A stretch of 64,000 nt of DNA, from contig JAISHK010000004.1 of the NCBI GenBank assembly GCA_031262585.1, forward strand, positions 62,001 to 126,000. The letters are read 5' to 3'. The stretch is from Endomicrobium sp. Lineage in GTDB: Bacteria; Elusimicrobiota; Endomicrobiia; Endomicrobiales; Endomicrobiaceae. A program made the position numbers and the translations under genes. Shown here piece after piece: positions 1-11,417 of the stretch (the stretch's first letter is position 1; the number at the start of each line of letters is the position of its first letter). A model generated the notes under the pieces. The model did no database searches, was not told the DNA's origin, and saw only the letters and a program-made list of their open reading frames with translations.

Positions 1-328
1 TGCCTAAATTATCAACAGGTTGTCCCAAAACATTAAATATTCTACCAAGCGTTTTCTCCCCCACGGGGACACTAATAGGAGCGAAAGTTCTCACAGCTTT
101 CATACCTCTCTTCATTCCATCAGTTGAACCCATAGCAATAGCTCTTACTTCAAAATTATCCATTTCAAACATTGTTTCAAGTACTAAATCAGTATTATTG
201 GGCATTTTTACAATTAATGCTTCATAAATTTCAGGAACGGTATTTTTAAACTTAAAATCTACAACAGCCCCTTGTACTTTTATAACAACACCTACATTAT
301 TTTCCCTATCTATTTTTTTGGTTTCCAT
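1..328 (-). CDS. atpD: F1Fo ATP synthase subunit beta, N-terminal part (truncated by window edge)
   Basis: Reverse-strand translation from the CAT at 326-328 reads ...NVGVVIKVQGAVVDFKF...VRAIAMGSTDGMKRGMKAVRTFAPISVPVGEKTLGRIFNVLGQPVDN; next to atpG. Confidence 0.93.
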   Translation of the reverse strand, partial: METKKIDRENNVGVVIKVQGAVVDFKFKNTVPEIYEALIVKMPNNTDLVLETMFEMDNFEVRAIAMGSTDGMKRGMKAVRTFAPISVPVGEKTLGRIFNVLGQPVDNLG

Positions 329-329
329 T

Positions 330-1175
330 TTATATTCCCCATTGCCCATTGGCAAGATCTAAAATTTCATTTGTAATTTTTTCTTGTCTAGATTTATTGT
401 AAATATTAGTTAAAGTAACAGATATATCATTTGCATTATCTCTAGCATTTCTCATAGCTGTCATTCTAGCTGCCTGCTCCGAAGCATAGGCATTCATTAA
501 TACGCCATAAAACTCAACTTCAAAATAAAAAGGAAGCAAATCTTTAAGAACTTGCTTAGAACTAGGTTCAAAAATATAATCCAAACCTGGCTCTTTAAAA
601 TTCTTATCTGCTTTAACAGGGAATATTTCATCAACAATAGGTTCTTGTACAAGCATATTTTTAAATTCAGTATAAACTACACTTACTTTTACAAACTCCC
701 TAGAAAGATAAAACTTTTTTGCAATATCAATTATAGGGTATATGTCATCATACTTCGGGAAATTTGATCCCATATCAAATGATGCTAATACATTATAACC
801 ACATCTTGCCGCCTCTACAGATGCCTTTTTACCTATAACAACAATATAGTCATCTCTTAAAATATAAGACTCCATTTTTTTAAATAAATTTACGATTAAT
901 CCACCTGCTAAGCCTTTATCTGGAGAAATAATATAAACAAGACGTTCTCTACTTCTATCAACAGTAAAATTTGCTACATCTTTATATAAATCTTTATTGA
1001 CAAGAATTTTTTGAACCATATACTTAATTTTTTTAGCATAAGGATTGTGTTTTTCAACTACCTTTCGGGCTTTACGTATTTTAGAAGCGGCTATCATTTC
1101 CATAGCTTTTGCTATTTGAAATATACTATTTGAAGTTTTTATTCTTTTCTTAAGTTGTTGTAGGTTTTGTGCCAT
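330..1175 (-). CDS. atpG: F1Fo ATP synthase subunit gamma
   Basis: ORF 281 aa; N-term LKKRIKTSNSIFQIAKAMEMIAASKIRKA and C-term ARMTAMRNARDNANDI are typical of gamma; operon context. Confidence 0.95.
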   Translation of the reverse strand: MAQNLQQLKKRIKTSNSIFQIAKAMEMIAASKIRKARKVVEKHNPYAKKIKYMVQKILVNKDLYKDVANFTVDRSRERLVYIISPDKGLAGGLIVNLFKKMESYILRDDYIVVIGKKASVEAARCGYNVLASFDMGSNFPKYDDIYPIIDIAKKFYLSREFVKVSVVYTEFKNMLVQEPIVDEIFPVKADKNFKEPGLDYIFEPSSKQVLKDLLPFYFEVEFYGVLMNAYASEQAARMTAMRNARDNANDISVTLTNIYNKSRQEKITNEILDLANGQWGI

Positions 1176-2691
1176 AATTATTTATACTCTTAAACTCATA
1201 AATTTCTTTTTTAAGTTCAGCCCTTAAAGTCTCATCTATTTTTACACCAGTCGAAAGTTTGTTTGCAGTATCAAGATACAATTTCTTTATGTATTCTATC
1301 ATTTGATTCTCAACTTCCGCAATTTTGACAACATCTATATCGTCAAAAAAACCCGATGTCACTGCAAAAATAGACAATATCTCCGAAAGTTCATCATAAG
1401 ACTTATACTGAGGCTGTTTAAGAATTTCTGTAATTCTTCTGCCTCTTTCAAGTCTATTTAAAGTACCCTCGTCCAAGTCACTACCAAACTGCGTAAATGC
1501 TTGCAACTCTCTAAACTGCGAAAGCTCCAATCTTACCGGACCTGCCAGCTGTTTCATCGATGCAGTTTGTGCTGCTCCTCCCACACGAGAAACAGAAAGA
1601 CCCACATTTATAGCTGGACGTACACCAGCATTGAACAAGTCAGCTTCTAAATATATTTGACCATCAGTAATTGAAACTATATTTGTAGGAATATAGGCTG
1701 ATAAATCATTGCCCTGAGTTTCAACAATAGGAAGCGCCGTTATTGATCCACTACCTTTTTCTTTAGACATTTTTGATGCCCTTTCTAAAAGTCTTGAATG
1801 AAGATAAAAAATATCTCCAGGATAGGCTTCGCGACCTGCAGGTCTCTTAATTAAAAGAGAAAGCTGTCTATATGACCAAGCGTGTTTTGTTAAATCATCA
1901 TAAACAACTAAAACATCTTCTCCTTTATCCATGAAATACTCTCCTATTGCGGATGCAGCAAGAGGGGCGATATATTGCATTGATACAGAATCTGATGCAG
2001 AGGCAGCAACAATAATTGTATAATCTAAAGCACTTTCTTCCTTAAGTTTTGTTGTGATAGATGCCAAGCTAGATTGTTTTTGTCCAATAGAACAATATAT
2101 ACATATAACCCTTTTTAATTTCATATCATTTTTTTTTTGATTTAATATAGTGTCAATTGCTATTGCCGTTTTTCCAGTTCCTCTATCTCCTATTATAAGC
2201 TCTCTTTGGCCCCTACCTATAGGAGTTAATGCATCAATAGCTTTAATACCAGTTTTTAGAGGAGTGTCTACAGGACTTCTTTCTATAATACTCGGTGCAA
2301 TTTTTTCAACAGGATAATAAGCAACATTTTCATGTTTTAATTCTTTACCGTCAATAGGTTCTCCTAAAGTATTTACAACTCTTCCAATAAGTTTATCTGA
2401 AACAGCAACATTTAAAACTTTACCAGTAGCTTTTATTTTCATCCCACGCACAATATGTCCTGAATTTTTTAGTAAAACTATTGTAACAAAATCTTGGTCA
2501 ATATTTAAAACAAAACCTATTGATCCATCATCGAATTCTACTTTTTCATAGTATCCCACATCTGAGAGACCTAAAGCCCTTACAATTTCATCACCTATAC
2601 TTTCAACTCTTCCAAAATTTACAAATTCTGGATCTATTTGCATAGAATATAATTCTTTTTCAATTTTCAATATTATTTCTTCTGGTTTCAT
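1150..2691 (-). CDS. atpA: F1Fo ATP synthase subunit alpha
   Basis: 513 aa with GDRGTGKTAIAIDTILNQ P-loop and RPAINVGLSVSRVGGAAQ. Confidence 0.97.
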   Translation of the reverse strand: MKPEEIILKIEKELYSMQIDPEFVNFGRVESIGDEIVRALGLSDVGYYEKVEFDDGSIGFVLNIDQDFVTIVLLKNSGHIVRGMKIKATGKVLNVAVSDKLIGRVVNTLGEPIDGKELKHENVAYYPVEKIAPSIIERSPVDTPLKTGIKAIDALTPIGRGQRELIIGDRGTGKTAIAIDTILNQKKNDMKLKRVICIYCSIGQKQSSLASITTKLKEESALDYTIIVAASASDSVSMQYIAPLAASAIGEYFMDKGEDVLVVYDDLTKHAWSYRQLSLLIKRPAGREAYPGDIFYLHSRLLERASKMSKEKGSGSITALPIVETQGNDLSAYIPTNIVSITDGQIYLEADLFNAGVRPAINVGLSVSRVGGAAQTASMKQLAGPVRLELSQFRELQAFTQFGSDLDEGTLNRLERGRRITEILKQPQYKSYDELSEILSIFAVTSGFFDDIDVVKIAEVENQMIEYIKKLYLDTANKLSTGVKIDETLRAELKKEIYEFKSINNYGTKPTTT

Positions 2692-3047
2692 TACAATTTC
2701 TCTCTTATTTCATTTAAAGTTCTTTTTATTATCCCAGAAATGCTGTAATCAACAACAAAATCACCATATTCAAAACGCATTCCACCAATAATATTTTCGT
2801 CATCACGTTTAAACCAAATTTTTTTATTTGGAAACATATCAATAATCTTCGCTTTACATACGTCACTCAATTCGCCAGCAAAACTCACCACAACACTGCT
2901 ATTTTTTATTTCTTCGGACAATAACAAAAGAAAAAGCTTAATATTTCGTTTTGAAAGATTTAAATATATCCATTTCAAATCTTTTTCAGATAATTCGTTA
3001 TATTTTATTACAGATTCTGCAAGTTCTTTAATTTGTGTTCTTTTCAT
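2691..3047 (-). CDS. atpH: F1Fo ATP synthase subunit delta, short form (start taken at internal ATG, about 118 aa)
   Basis: C-term IIGGMRFEYGDFVVDYSISGIIKRTLNEI matches the delta/OSCP C-terminal motif; position between atpF and atpA. Confidence 0.85.
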   Translation of the reverse strand: MKRTQIKELAESVIKYNELSEKDLKWIYLNLSKRNIKLFLLLLSEEIKNSSVVVSFAGELSDVCKAKIIDMFPNKKIWFKRDDENIIGGMRFEYGDFVVDYSISGIIKRTLNEIREKL

Positions 3048-3537
3048 ACATTTTATCCAATACACGTAACATAAGTTTTTGTTTTTCATCATCAGTAAAC
3101 AAATCTGATAAAATTTTTGATAGAATTTTACTTGAAATATCTATTGAAATCTTACCAATTTGTTTATTAACAACTTCAAATTCTGCTAATGCTTTACACC
3201 TCGCATCTTCTAAAATTTTCTCCGAACACTGCTTTGCTTCCTCTTTTGCCTTTTCTTTTGTTTCATCATTAGAAACTTTAATTGAAACCATCAACTTATC
3301 AGCATTGCTTTTAGCAGTCGCAATTATTTTTTTCGCTTCTTCTCCTGCATTATCCAAAGCTATTTTGGCATTCTCAGAATCTCGTAAAGACTGTTCAATT
3401 TTATTTTTTCTTTCATCAAGTATTTTCTCTAAAGGCTTATATAAAAACTTTTTAAGAATAAACACTATAATTGAAAAGTTAATAAGCTGAAATAAAAACA
3501 ATTTCGTTTCCAAACCAAATTTTTGTATTATTTCCAT
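3028..3537 (-). CDS. atpF: F1Fo ATP synthase subunit b
   Basis: 169 aa, one N-terminal TM helix followed by LYKPLEKILDERKNKIEQSL and a charged coiled coil. Confidence 0.93.
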   Translation of the reverse strand: MEIIQKFGLETKLFLFQLINFSIIVFILKKFLYKPLEKILDERKNKIEQSLRDSENAKIALDNAGEEAKKIIATAKSNADKLMVSIKVSNDETKEKAKEEAKQCSEKILEDARCKALAEFEVVNKQIGKISIDISSKILSKILSDLFTDDEKQKLMLRVLDKMYEKNTN

Positions 3538-3573
3538 TTTATACCTCTTAAGTACTACTTACTATTCAAACAA

Positions 3574-4511
<938 letters not shown>

Positions 4512-5421
4512 TTAAAACCACCTTTGCTCTATTCAAAATGTAAACAAACCATTTTCTTCCTTATCATTAGGACATAATTTATACACCTCAAATTCACTAC
4601 TGCTTCACCTTTTCTTTATCTCTAAATTTACCGTAGACAACACAAACAACACAGGTTCTTTTTAGCATTTAAAACAAAAATTTTCAAGTCCACGACTTTT
4701 ACATGCACGTTTTTTGCATTTAAAATCCACCTTTGTTTAAATACAAGTTGCCAAATTGAATATATATTTCTATATACTCATTTTGTCTATTTATTATCTT
4801 CCATTTTGATAATCACATAAAATTTCTAAAAAAATTCTATTTATTCTTTCAGAAATTTTATTATTCAATATCACAACAAAAATAAAAACTAAAATAAGCA
4901 TAATTATTCTTTTGTTAAGCTTATGTTTTAAAAACACATATTAATAAAAACAAATCTGCTGAAAACCAAGTCACGCCTCCTTTTTGAAAACGTTTGATAA
5001 ACACACATTAAAACCCATAAAATTATAATAAAAAGTTTTTCTTATAAATATTTCACACTAAAGTCATTCTGTTCATCAGTATTAAAAAATTATCAAAATT
5101 TAAATCTCAAAAGAAAATATTATTTTATTGTCAAAAACCTAGCACTAAGCAAAAAGACTCAATTCAAGAAAAAACAAAAATCCAAGTTTTTACTATACAA
5201 TATAAGCGGACTAATAAGCTAGTTTTTAAAGATATAAGTTTCTATTATTGAACTAATCAACTATTATAAAAACTGTACGTAATATATGAATCTTTCAATA
5301 AATTTATTTAAACTAACTAACTTAAACGAAGAGATAAAAAGAAAAATCAGACATGAAAACAAAATTAAAAAACGACAAAACCTCTAGGTGTCATCTAACG
5401 ATCGTTAACATAAACACCGAA

Positions 5422-5494
5422 GCCGATGAGAGGATTTGAACCTCCGACTTATTGCTTACGAAGCAATTGCTCTACCAACTGAGCTACATCGGCA
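5422..5494 (-). tRNA. tRNA-Thr(CGT)
   Basis: Reverse strand: GCCGATGTAGCTCAGTTGGTAGAGCAATTGCTTCGTAAGCAATAAGTCGGAGGTTCAAATCCTCTCATCGGC; anticodon loop TTCGTAA. Confidence 0.92.
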
Positions 5495-5542
5495 TTAAAT
5501 ACATATTTTTATAGTAACTAATAAAATCGATAAATAAAAATA

Positions 5543-5616
5543 TGCTGAGGGACAGAATTGAACTGTCGACACCAGGTTTTTCAGACCTGTGCTCTACCAA
5601 CTGAGCTACCTCAGCA
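5543..5616 (-). tRNA. tRNA-Phe(GAA)
   Basis: Reverse strand: TGCTGAGGTAGCTCAGTTGGTAGAGCACAGGTCTGAAAAACCTGGTGTCGACAGTTCAATTCTGTCCCTCAGCA; anticodon loop CTGAAAA. Confidence 0.92.
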
Positions 5617-5632
5617 TGCAAAAAAACTTTTT

Positions 5633-5926
5633 CTAGTTTTTACCGCTGTATTTTTCAACAAAAACCTGCTTTCCTGTTTCAAAGACTTTGTCAATCTTAT
5701 TCTTATTTTCTTCCAAAACCTCTTCTTTACGTTCTTCAAAAATTTTACGATTACTCCCAACAACATCTTCATTTAACTCACTAATAGTATTGACTATTTC
5801 CTCTCCTAAATTTTTAATATTACGTCTAGTTTCTTTACCTGATTTTGGAGCATACAAAATTCCAAACACCGCACCTATCAATCCTCCTAAAATAAAAGTA
5901 AAGAAAATATCTCTATTATCGCTCAT
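5633..5926 (-). CDS. YtxH-domain-like membrane-associated protein
   Basis: FILGGLIGAVFGILYAPKSGKETRRNI is typical of the YtxH/gas-vesicle-like small family. Confidence 0.75.
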   Translation of the reverse strand: MSDNRDIFFTFILGGLIGAVFGILYAPKSGKETRRNIKNLGEEIVNTISELNEDVVGSNRKIFEERKEEVLEENKNKIDKVFETGKQVFVEKYSGKN

Positions 5927-6219
5927 TTATTTCCTCCAGGCATTCGTTTTTTTCTTTTATTAATGTTTGAAATAATACAAAATAAAAGTGAAACAAACGA
6001 AATAATTGGTGATGAGAACTTTTCTATTATAGATGCAACCTTATCAGATAATTTAGTAACAAAACCTAATTCATTATTAATTTTACGCATAACTAACTCA
6101 AACTCTTTTGTTGCTCTTTTTATCTGAACTAACGTAATCACTAAACAAAAAACAACTGCAAGTATAGAAATACCTAACAAGATAACTACAATAATTAACA
6201 CATGATCTAGTGATCTCAT
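5923..6219 (-). CDS. Small membrane protein, DUF948-like
   Basis: One N-terminal TM helix followed by an amphipathic region; overlaps the YtxH gene start by 4 bp. Confidence 0.5.
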   Translation of the reverse strand: MRSLDHVLIIVVILLGISILAVVFCLVITLVQIKRATKEFELVMRKINNELGFVTKLSDKVASIIEKFSSPIISFVSLLFCIISNINKRKKRMPGGNK

Positions 6220-6355
6220 ACCAAGAAGGTTTTAACAAAATTTTTATAGTATGTCAAGCAAAATAAACTAAAATTATTTCTTTGGTTTTTATAAAATAAA
6301 TATAACACTATTATAAAATTAAAATATTTTTTATTAATTATTAAAATGAAAATAT

Positions 6356-8386
6356 TTATTTTCTTTTATTTTTAGATAAATTCTTACTAAATTTCATACT
6401 TTTAAGCTCAAGTATTTTATCTCTAAAAATAGTTGCAGATTCAAAATCAAGATCTTCTGCAGCTTTTTTCATTTTTAATTCTATTTCTTTTATTATTCCA
6501 CTAATATTTTTTGGCGTAATTTTACAACCAAACTGCTGTTGAGTAACTATATGAGAAATAGATTCTCGTTTTGATAAATTACTAAATTCGTCAAGCTCAT
6601 AAACTGCTTTAACTATTGTTTCAGGCTTAATATTATTTTTTTTGTTGTATTCAAGCTGCTTCTTTCTACGACGATTCATCTCGGTTAAAGCTTTCTGCAT
6701 TGAACCTGTTATAATATCAGCATAAAAAATAACGCGCCCATTAACGTTCCTTGCAGCTCTACCGCATATCTGAATCAGAGCAGATTCAGAACGTAAAAAA
6801 CCCTCTTTATCAGCATCTAAAACCGCCACTAAAGCAACTTCAGGAAGATCTAAACCTTCTCTTAAAAGATTAATGCCAACCAAAACATCAAATTTCCCAA
6901 GTCGTAAATTTTTAAGTATCTCTATTCTCGTTAAAGTATCTATTTCAGAATGTAAATATTCAACTTCAAACCTTTTTTCTTTTAAATATAATGACAAATC
7001 TTCTGCTGTTCTTTTTGTAAGAGTAATAACTAATGTTCTTTGCTTATTACTGATTGTTTTTTGTATTTCTTGAATTAAATCTTTTACTTGTCCATTAATA
7101 GGTCGTATAATTACTTCAGGATCAACTAATCCAGTTGGACGAATGATTAAATCTACTACATGTTTTTTACTTTTTTCTAATTCATAAAGTCCCGGCGTTG
7201 CAGACACCATCATAAACTTTTTTATAAGTTTATCAAATTCTTGAAATTTCAACGGTCTATTATCTAAAGCTGATGGAAGTCTAAATCCAAAATCTATAAG
7301 GGTTTGTTTTCTACTTCTATCACTTTCATACATGCTTTTTATCTGAGGAAGAGATATGTGAGATTCATCGATTATTACTAGAAAATCATCATTGTTTCGC
7401 AAAAAATAATCTATTAGTGTTGTAGGTCTTGTTCCTAAAGGACTACCTGACAAATGCATTGAATAATTTTCAACACCACTACAAAATCCCGTTTCTTTTA
7501 GCATTTCCATATCATATTTTGTTCGCTGATAAAGGCGTTGAGATTCAAGAAGTTTATTTTGAGATTTTAATATTCCAACTCGCTCATTTAACTCTTCTTC
7601 TATAGTTTTTAATGCATTATTAATTTTGTCCTTACTAGCAACAAAAAGTTTAGCTGGATAAATGTATGCTTTATTCTTTTTATCAATCACCTCTCCTGTT
7701 AATGGCTTAAATTCTTTTATGCTTTCTATCATATCACCATAAAATTCAATTTTTAAAGCTGTTTCAAGATAAGCTGGAAAAATTTCAACAGTATCGCCTT
7801 TTACTCTAAATTTTCCTCTTATAAACTCACTTTCATTTCTTTCATAGTGACTTGCAACAAGTTCAGCTAAAAGCTGTTTCATTGATTTTTCCTTGCCACA
7901 AATTATTACAACACACATGTTTTGATAATCTTTTGGAGAACCCAAATTATATATACACGATACCGAAGCAACAACAATAACATCTTTTCTTTCAAGAAGA
8001 GACGTAGTAGCTTTTAGACGAAGACTATCTATACGATCGTTTATTGATGCATCTTTTTCTATATACGTGTTACTAGACGGGATGTAGGCCTCAGGTTGAT
8101 AATAATCATAATAAGATATAAAGTATCCTATAGCATTTTTTGGAAAAAAAGCCTTAAATTCCGCGTAAGTTTGAGCAGCTAAAATTTTATTAGGTAATAT
8201 TACAAGAGTAGGTTGTTGCAACTTCTCAATAACATTGGCCATAACAAACGTTTTACCTGAACCTGTAACACCAAGCAAAACCTGCGAATTTTTATTATTC
8301 AAATAATTATTATACAACTTATTAATAGCTTGAGATTGATCACCTGCAGGCTGAAATTTAGATACTAATTTAAATTTACTTTCCAT
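6356..8386 (-). CDS. uvrB: Excinuclease ABC subunit B
   Basis: 676 aa; LLGVTGSGKTFVMANVI, YYDYYQPEAYIPSSNTYIEKDASIND, GINLLREGLDLPEVALVAVLDADKEGFLRS, C-terminal UVR motif. Confidence 0.98.
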   Translation of the reverse strand: MESKFKLVSKFQPAGDQSQAINKLYNNYLNNKNSQVLLGVTGSGKTFVMANVIEKLQQPTLVILPNKILAAQTYAEFKAFFPKNAIGYFISYYDYYQPEAYIPSSNTYIEKDASINDRIDSLRLKATTSLLERKDVIVVASVSCIYNLGSPKDYQNMCVVIICGKEKSMKQLLAELVASHYERNESEFIRGKFRVKGDTVEIFPAYLETALKIEFYGDMIESIKEFKPLTGEVIDKKNKAYIYPAKLFVASKDKINNALKTIEEELNERVGILKSQNKLLESQRLYQRTKYDMEMLKETGFCSGVENYSMHLSGSPLGTRPTTLIDYFLRNNDDFLVIIDESHISLPQIKSMYESDRSRKQTLIDFGFRLPSALDNRPLKFQEFDKLIKKFMMVSATPGLYELEKSKKHVVDLIIRPTGLVDPEVIIRPINGQVKDLIQEIQKTISNKQRTLVITLTKRTAEDLSLYLKEKRFEVEYLHSEIDTLTRIEILKNLRLGKFDVLVGINLLREGLDLPEVALVAVLDADKEGFLRSESALIQICGRAARNVNGRVIFYADIITGSMQKALTEMNRRRKKQLEYNKKNNIKPETIVKAVYELDEFSNLSKRESISHIVTQQQFGCKITPKNISGIIKEIELKMKKAAEDLDFESATIFRDKILELKSMKFSKNLSKNKRK

Positions 8387-8395
8387 AAAAATACT

Positions 8396-9130
8396 TTAAT
8401 TATATTCCTCTATTTTTTCTATCAGCTCATAATTTGTTTGATCTAGTTGTAAAGGAGTAATGGAAATATAACCTTTATCCACCATATCAACATCAGTTCC
8501 ACTACCTTTTTTCTCAAAGATATACCTTCCAGACAATTTATAAAGATAGTTCCCATTTTTATCTGTTATAGTATCAATATTTTCATTATACGCTCTTGTT
8601 CCCAAAGGAACTACTTTTATGCCTTTATAATCTTTTGGAATATTTATATTTAAACAAATATTTTTAAATCTCTTCTTTCTTTTCAGCAATTTTTCAACAA
8701 TATTTCTAGTAGCAGCTGCCGAGTGAGCATATTCAGTAGCATTCATTTCAGCTGCTGAAACAGCGATTGAAGAAATTCCCAGCATAGCACCTTCTCTTGC
8801 TGCACCCACAGTTCCAGAATAAATAACATCTTGACCAAGATTAGGGCATGTATTTATACCTGACACTACAAGATCTATTTTATTCTTCAAAAATGAGTAT
8901 AAACCATATTTTACACAATCTGCGGGGGTTCCACCTCTAATTATATAAAAATCTTTAGCTACCCTTTCAACCTTTTTATACTTATCAAGAGAAATGCCGT
9001 GGCCTGTTCCTGACATCTGTCTTACTGGAACAATAACATAAACTTTAGCAATTTCAGAAAGTTTTTTTATTAATGGACGAAGTCCAGGTCCTTTGATACC
9101 ATCATCATTTGAAATCAAAATTTTATACAT
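8396..9130 (-). CDS. surE: 5'/3'-nucleotidase SurE
   Basis: ILISNDDGIKGPGL...SGTGHGISL...VVSGINTCPNLGQDVIYSGTVGAAREGAMLGI. Confidence 0.97.
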   Translation of the reverse strand: MYKILISNDDGIKGPGLRPLIKKLSEIAKVYVIVPVRQMSGTGHGISLDKYKKVERVAKDFYIIRGGTPADCVKYGLYSFLKNKIDLVVSGINTCPNLGQDVIYSGTVGAAREGAMLGISSIAVSAAEMNATEYAHSAAATRNIVEKLLKRKKRFKNICLNINIPKDYKGIKVVPLGTRAYNENIDTITDKNGNYLYKLSGRYIFEKKGSGTDVDMVDKGYISITPLQLDQTNYELIEKIEEYN

Positions 9131-10197
9131 TTCATTATTTCCTCAAATATTAATTTTTGTGCTAGAATATTAGCATTTTTAGTCATATTAATTTCAATAT
9201 TTTTTATATTACTTTTCAGTTCACTTATTGCTTCTTTTAAATTCATGCTCGTAAAATACTTTTCTTCTATTATTATTACTTTTCCTTCTGATTCTATTTC
9301 TTTCGCATTCCAATATTGATGTTCATCAGTAGCATAAGAATAAGGAACAAGAATAGCAGGTTTATTTAAAACTTTAAGCTCAAAAACTGTTCCTGCCCCT
9401 GAACGACATATTACAATATCACTAGCAGCATATGCATATTCAATATCATGCATATACTCATAAACTCTATAATTTTCATACTCTTTAACTTGCCTTTTAA
9501 TATAAACATAGTCTCTAAATCCGGTCACATGTAAAATTTGAGTTTTATCATTATAGAATAATTCTAAAAAAGCTTGACACGTAACTTGATTAAGTTTAGA
9601 TGATCCTAAACTACCACCAAAAATTAAAATTGTAAACAAATCTCTATTTAAATTAAGAGTTTTAATAGCTTTTTCTTTTGAAACATATAAAATATCCTCT
9701 CTTATAGGACATCCCACAAATAAAACATTCCTATTTTTAAACTTTTTTTTCAAACTTCGAAAACTTATAAAAGTCTTGATTGCAATTCTATTTAAGAGTA
9801 TATTCGCTTTTCCTGGCACAGCATTTTGTTCGTGAATAAAAATTTTTTTATGCAATATTTTAGACGCAAAAAGAACAGGCACAGTAATATATCCACCAGT
9901 ACCTACTACAACTAACGGTTTTAAAATCACAATTTGCCTTAACGCTTTTAAAAATACCAATAATGTTTTAATAAAAAATGAAATAAAGGAAACTGAAATT
10001 CTTTGCGGAGCTACAACTACATTAGAAATAATATATTTAAATCCACTTTTTTCTAAGATTTGTCTAGAAATAACATTATCACTTATAAAAAAAATTGGCT
10101 CATACCCGCTATCTCTAAACTCTTTTGCTAAAACTATACCAGGGTAAATATGACCACCCGTTCCACCTGAAACAATAAGAATGTTTTTTTGACACAC
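9115..10197 (-). CDS. murG: UDP-GlcNAc:undecaprenyl-PP-MurNAc-pentapeptide transferase
   Basis: SGGTGGHIYPGI, HEQNAVPGKAN, FGGSLGSSKLN, CRSGAGTVFEL. Confidence 0.97.
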   Translation of the reverse strand: MCQKNILIVSGGTGGHIYPGIVLAKEFRDSGYEPIFFISDNVISRQILEKSGFKYIISNVVVAPQRISVSFISFFIKTLLVFLKALRQIVILKPLVVVGTGGYITVPVLFASKILHKKIFIHEQNAVPGKANILLNRIAIKTFISFRSLKKKFKNRNVLFVGCPIREDILYVSKEKAIKTLNLNRDLFTILIFGGSLGSSKLNQVTCQAFLELFYNDKTQILHVTGFRDYVYIKRQVKEYENYRVYEYMHDIEYAYAASDIVICRSGAGTVFELKVLNKPAILVPYSYATDEHQYWNAKEIESEGKVIIIEEKYFTSMNLKEAISELKSNIKNIEINMTKNANILAQKLIFEEIMKCIKF

Positions 10198-10301
10198 TTT
10201 TTATTTTCCCCACAAAATTAAATCAACATTTCTTTTTAGAACGCACTTATCAAATCAAAAAATTAAATTACAAACTAATTTAACTATCATAAATAATATT
10301 T

Positions 10302-11402
10302 TTATCTCTTATTTTTATCATACTGTGATAAATTAATTAATATACCAGTAATTGCCATTGTTATAACAAGAGATGTTCCACCAAAAGATATAAAAGGCAA
10401 GGGAAGACCTTTTGCAGGAAATACTCCTGTAGCTACAGATAAATTTATAATTGCTTGAAAAACAATAAGAAACGTTATGCCCAAACATAAATACTGTGAA
10501 AAAGTGTCAGGCATAAATTTGCTCATTTTCATGCCAGTTAAAAAAAAGTATATAAAAAACATAATAACCAAAACTGATCCAATAAAACCTAATTCTTCCC
10601 CAATGATGGGGAAAATAAAATCTGTGTGAGCTTCTGGAAGGTACATAAGTTTCATTTCGCTTCGCCCAAGTCCTTTACCAAAAATACCACCTGAACCTAA
10701 AGCATTTAATGACTGTTTTATCTGATAAGAAGAAGCATCAATATTCACAAAAGACGCAAGATAATCTTTAAACCTCAAAAGTCTGTAAGGTTTCCTTATA
10801 ATTTCCTCCAGCACCAATAAAAGCATCATTATAGCTACTGAAGATATAATTTTCATTTTTACACCTGCACAAAATAACATCGCAAAAGAAACGATAGTCA
10901 TCAAAATAGGAGTCCCCAAGTCAGGTTCTAAAACAATGGGGGAAATAATTAAAAAAATAATAGTAATCGGAGCTATTAAACCACCCTTTTTTTTAATCAA
11001 ATTTTTCTTCCTAGATATAAAATCAGATAACATCACAATTATGGAAAACTTAGCCAATTCTGATGGTTGTAAATTAAAAAAACCAACATTCAACCACCTT
11101 TTAGCTCCTAACCGCAAATCGCCGACAAACAAAACAAGAATAACCAAAATTAACGATATTAAATAAATCATTTTTGAATATTTCTTATATATTTGATAAT
11201 TAATTAAAAAACACGTTATAAACATCAGAATAAAACCTATGCTAATCCACAAAATTTGTTTTAGCAAAAATTTATATGGCCTTGACCAGCGCACATAAGC
11301 CATAACAAAACTAGATGAAAAAACCATAAATACACCAAAGAGAACACATATACATGTTAATATTATTAATGGACAATTATATTTTTTAAAATTAATTTTC
11401 AA
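10302..11402 (-). CDS. ftsW: SEDS-family peptidoglycan glycosyltransferase FtsW
   Basis: LNVGFFNLQPSELAKFSII, EAHTDFIFPIIGEELGFIGS, GVFPAKGLPLPFISFGGTS. Confidence 0.95.
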   Translation of the reverse strand: MKINFKKYNCPLIILTCICVLFGVFMVFSSSFVMAYVRWSRPYKFLLKQILWISIGFILMFITCFLINYQIYKKYSKMIYLISLILVILVLFVGDLRLGAKRWLNVGFFNLQPSELAKFSIIVMLSDFISRKKNLIKKKGGLIAPITIIFLIISPIVLEPDLGTPILMTIVSFAMLFCAGVKMKIISSVAIMMLLLVLEEIIRKPYRLLRFKDYLASFVNIDASSYQIKQSLNALGSGGIFGKGLGRSEMKLMYLPEAHTDFIFPIIGEELGFIGSVLVIMFFIYFFLTGMKMSKFMPDTFSQYLCLGITFLIVFQAIINLSVATGVFPAKGLPLPFISFGGTSLVITMAITGILINLSQYDKNKR

Positions 11403-11417
11403 TTTAAAATCTCTTAA

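Noticed and set aside
3035-3490. 151 aa + strand ORF
   Set aside because: Antisense to atpF; composition typical of a shadow ORF.
5558-5776. 72 aa + strand ORF
   Set aside because: Its start lies within the tRNA-Phe gene and it is antisense to the YtxH-like gene; no recognisable protein.
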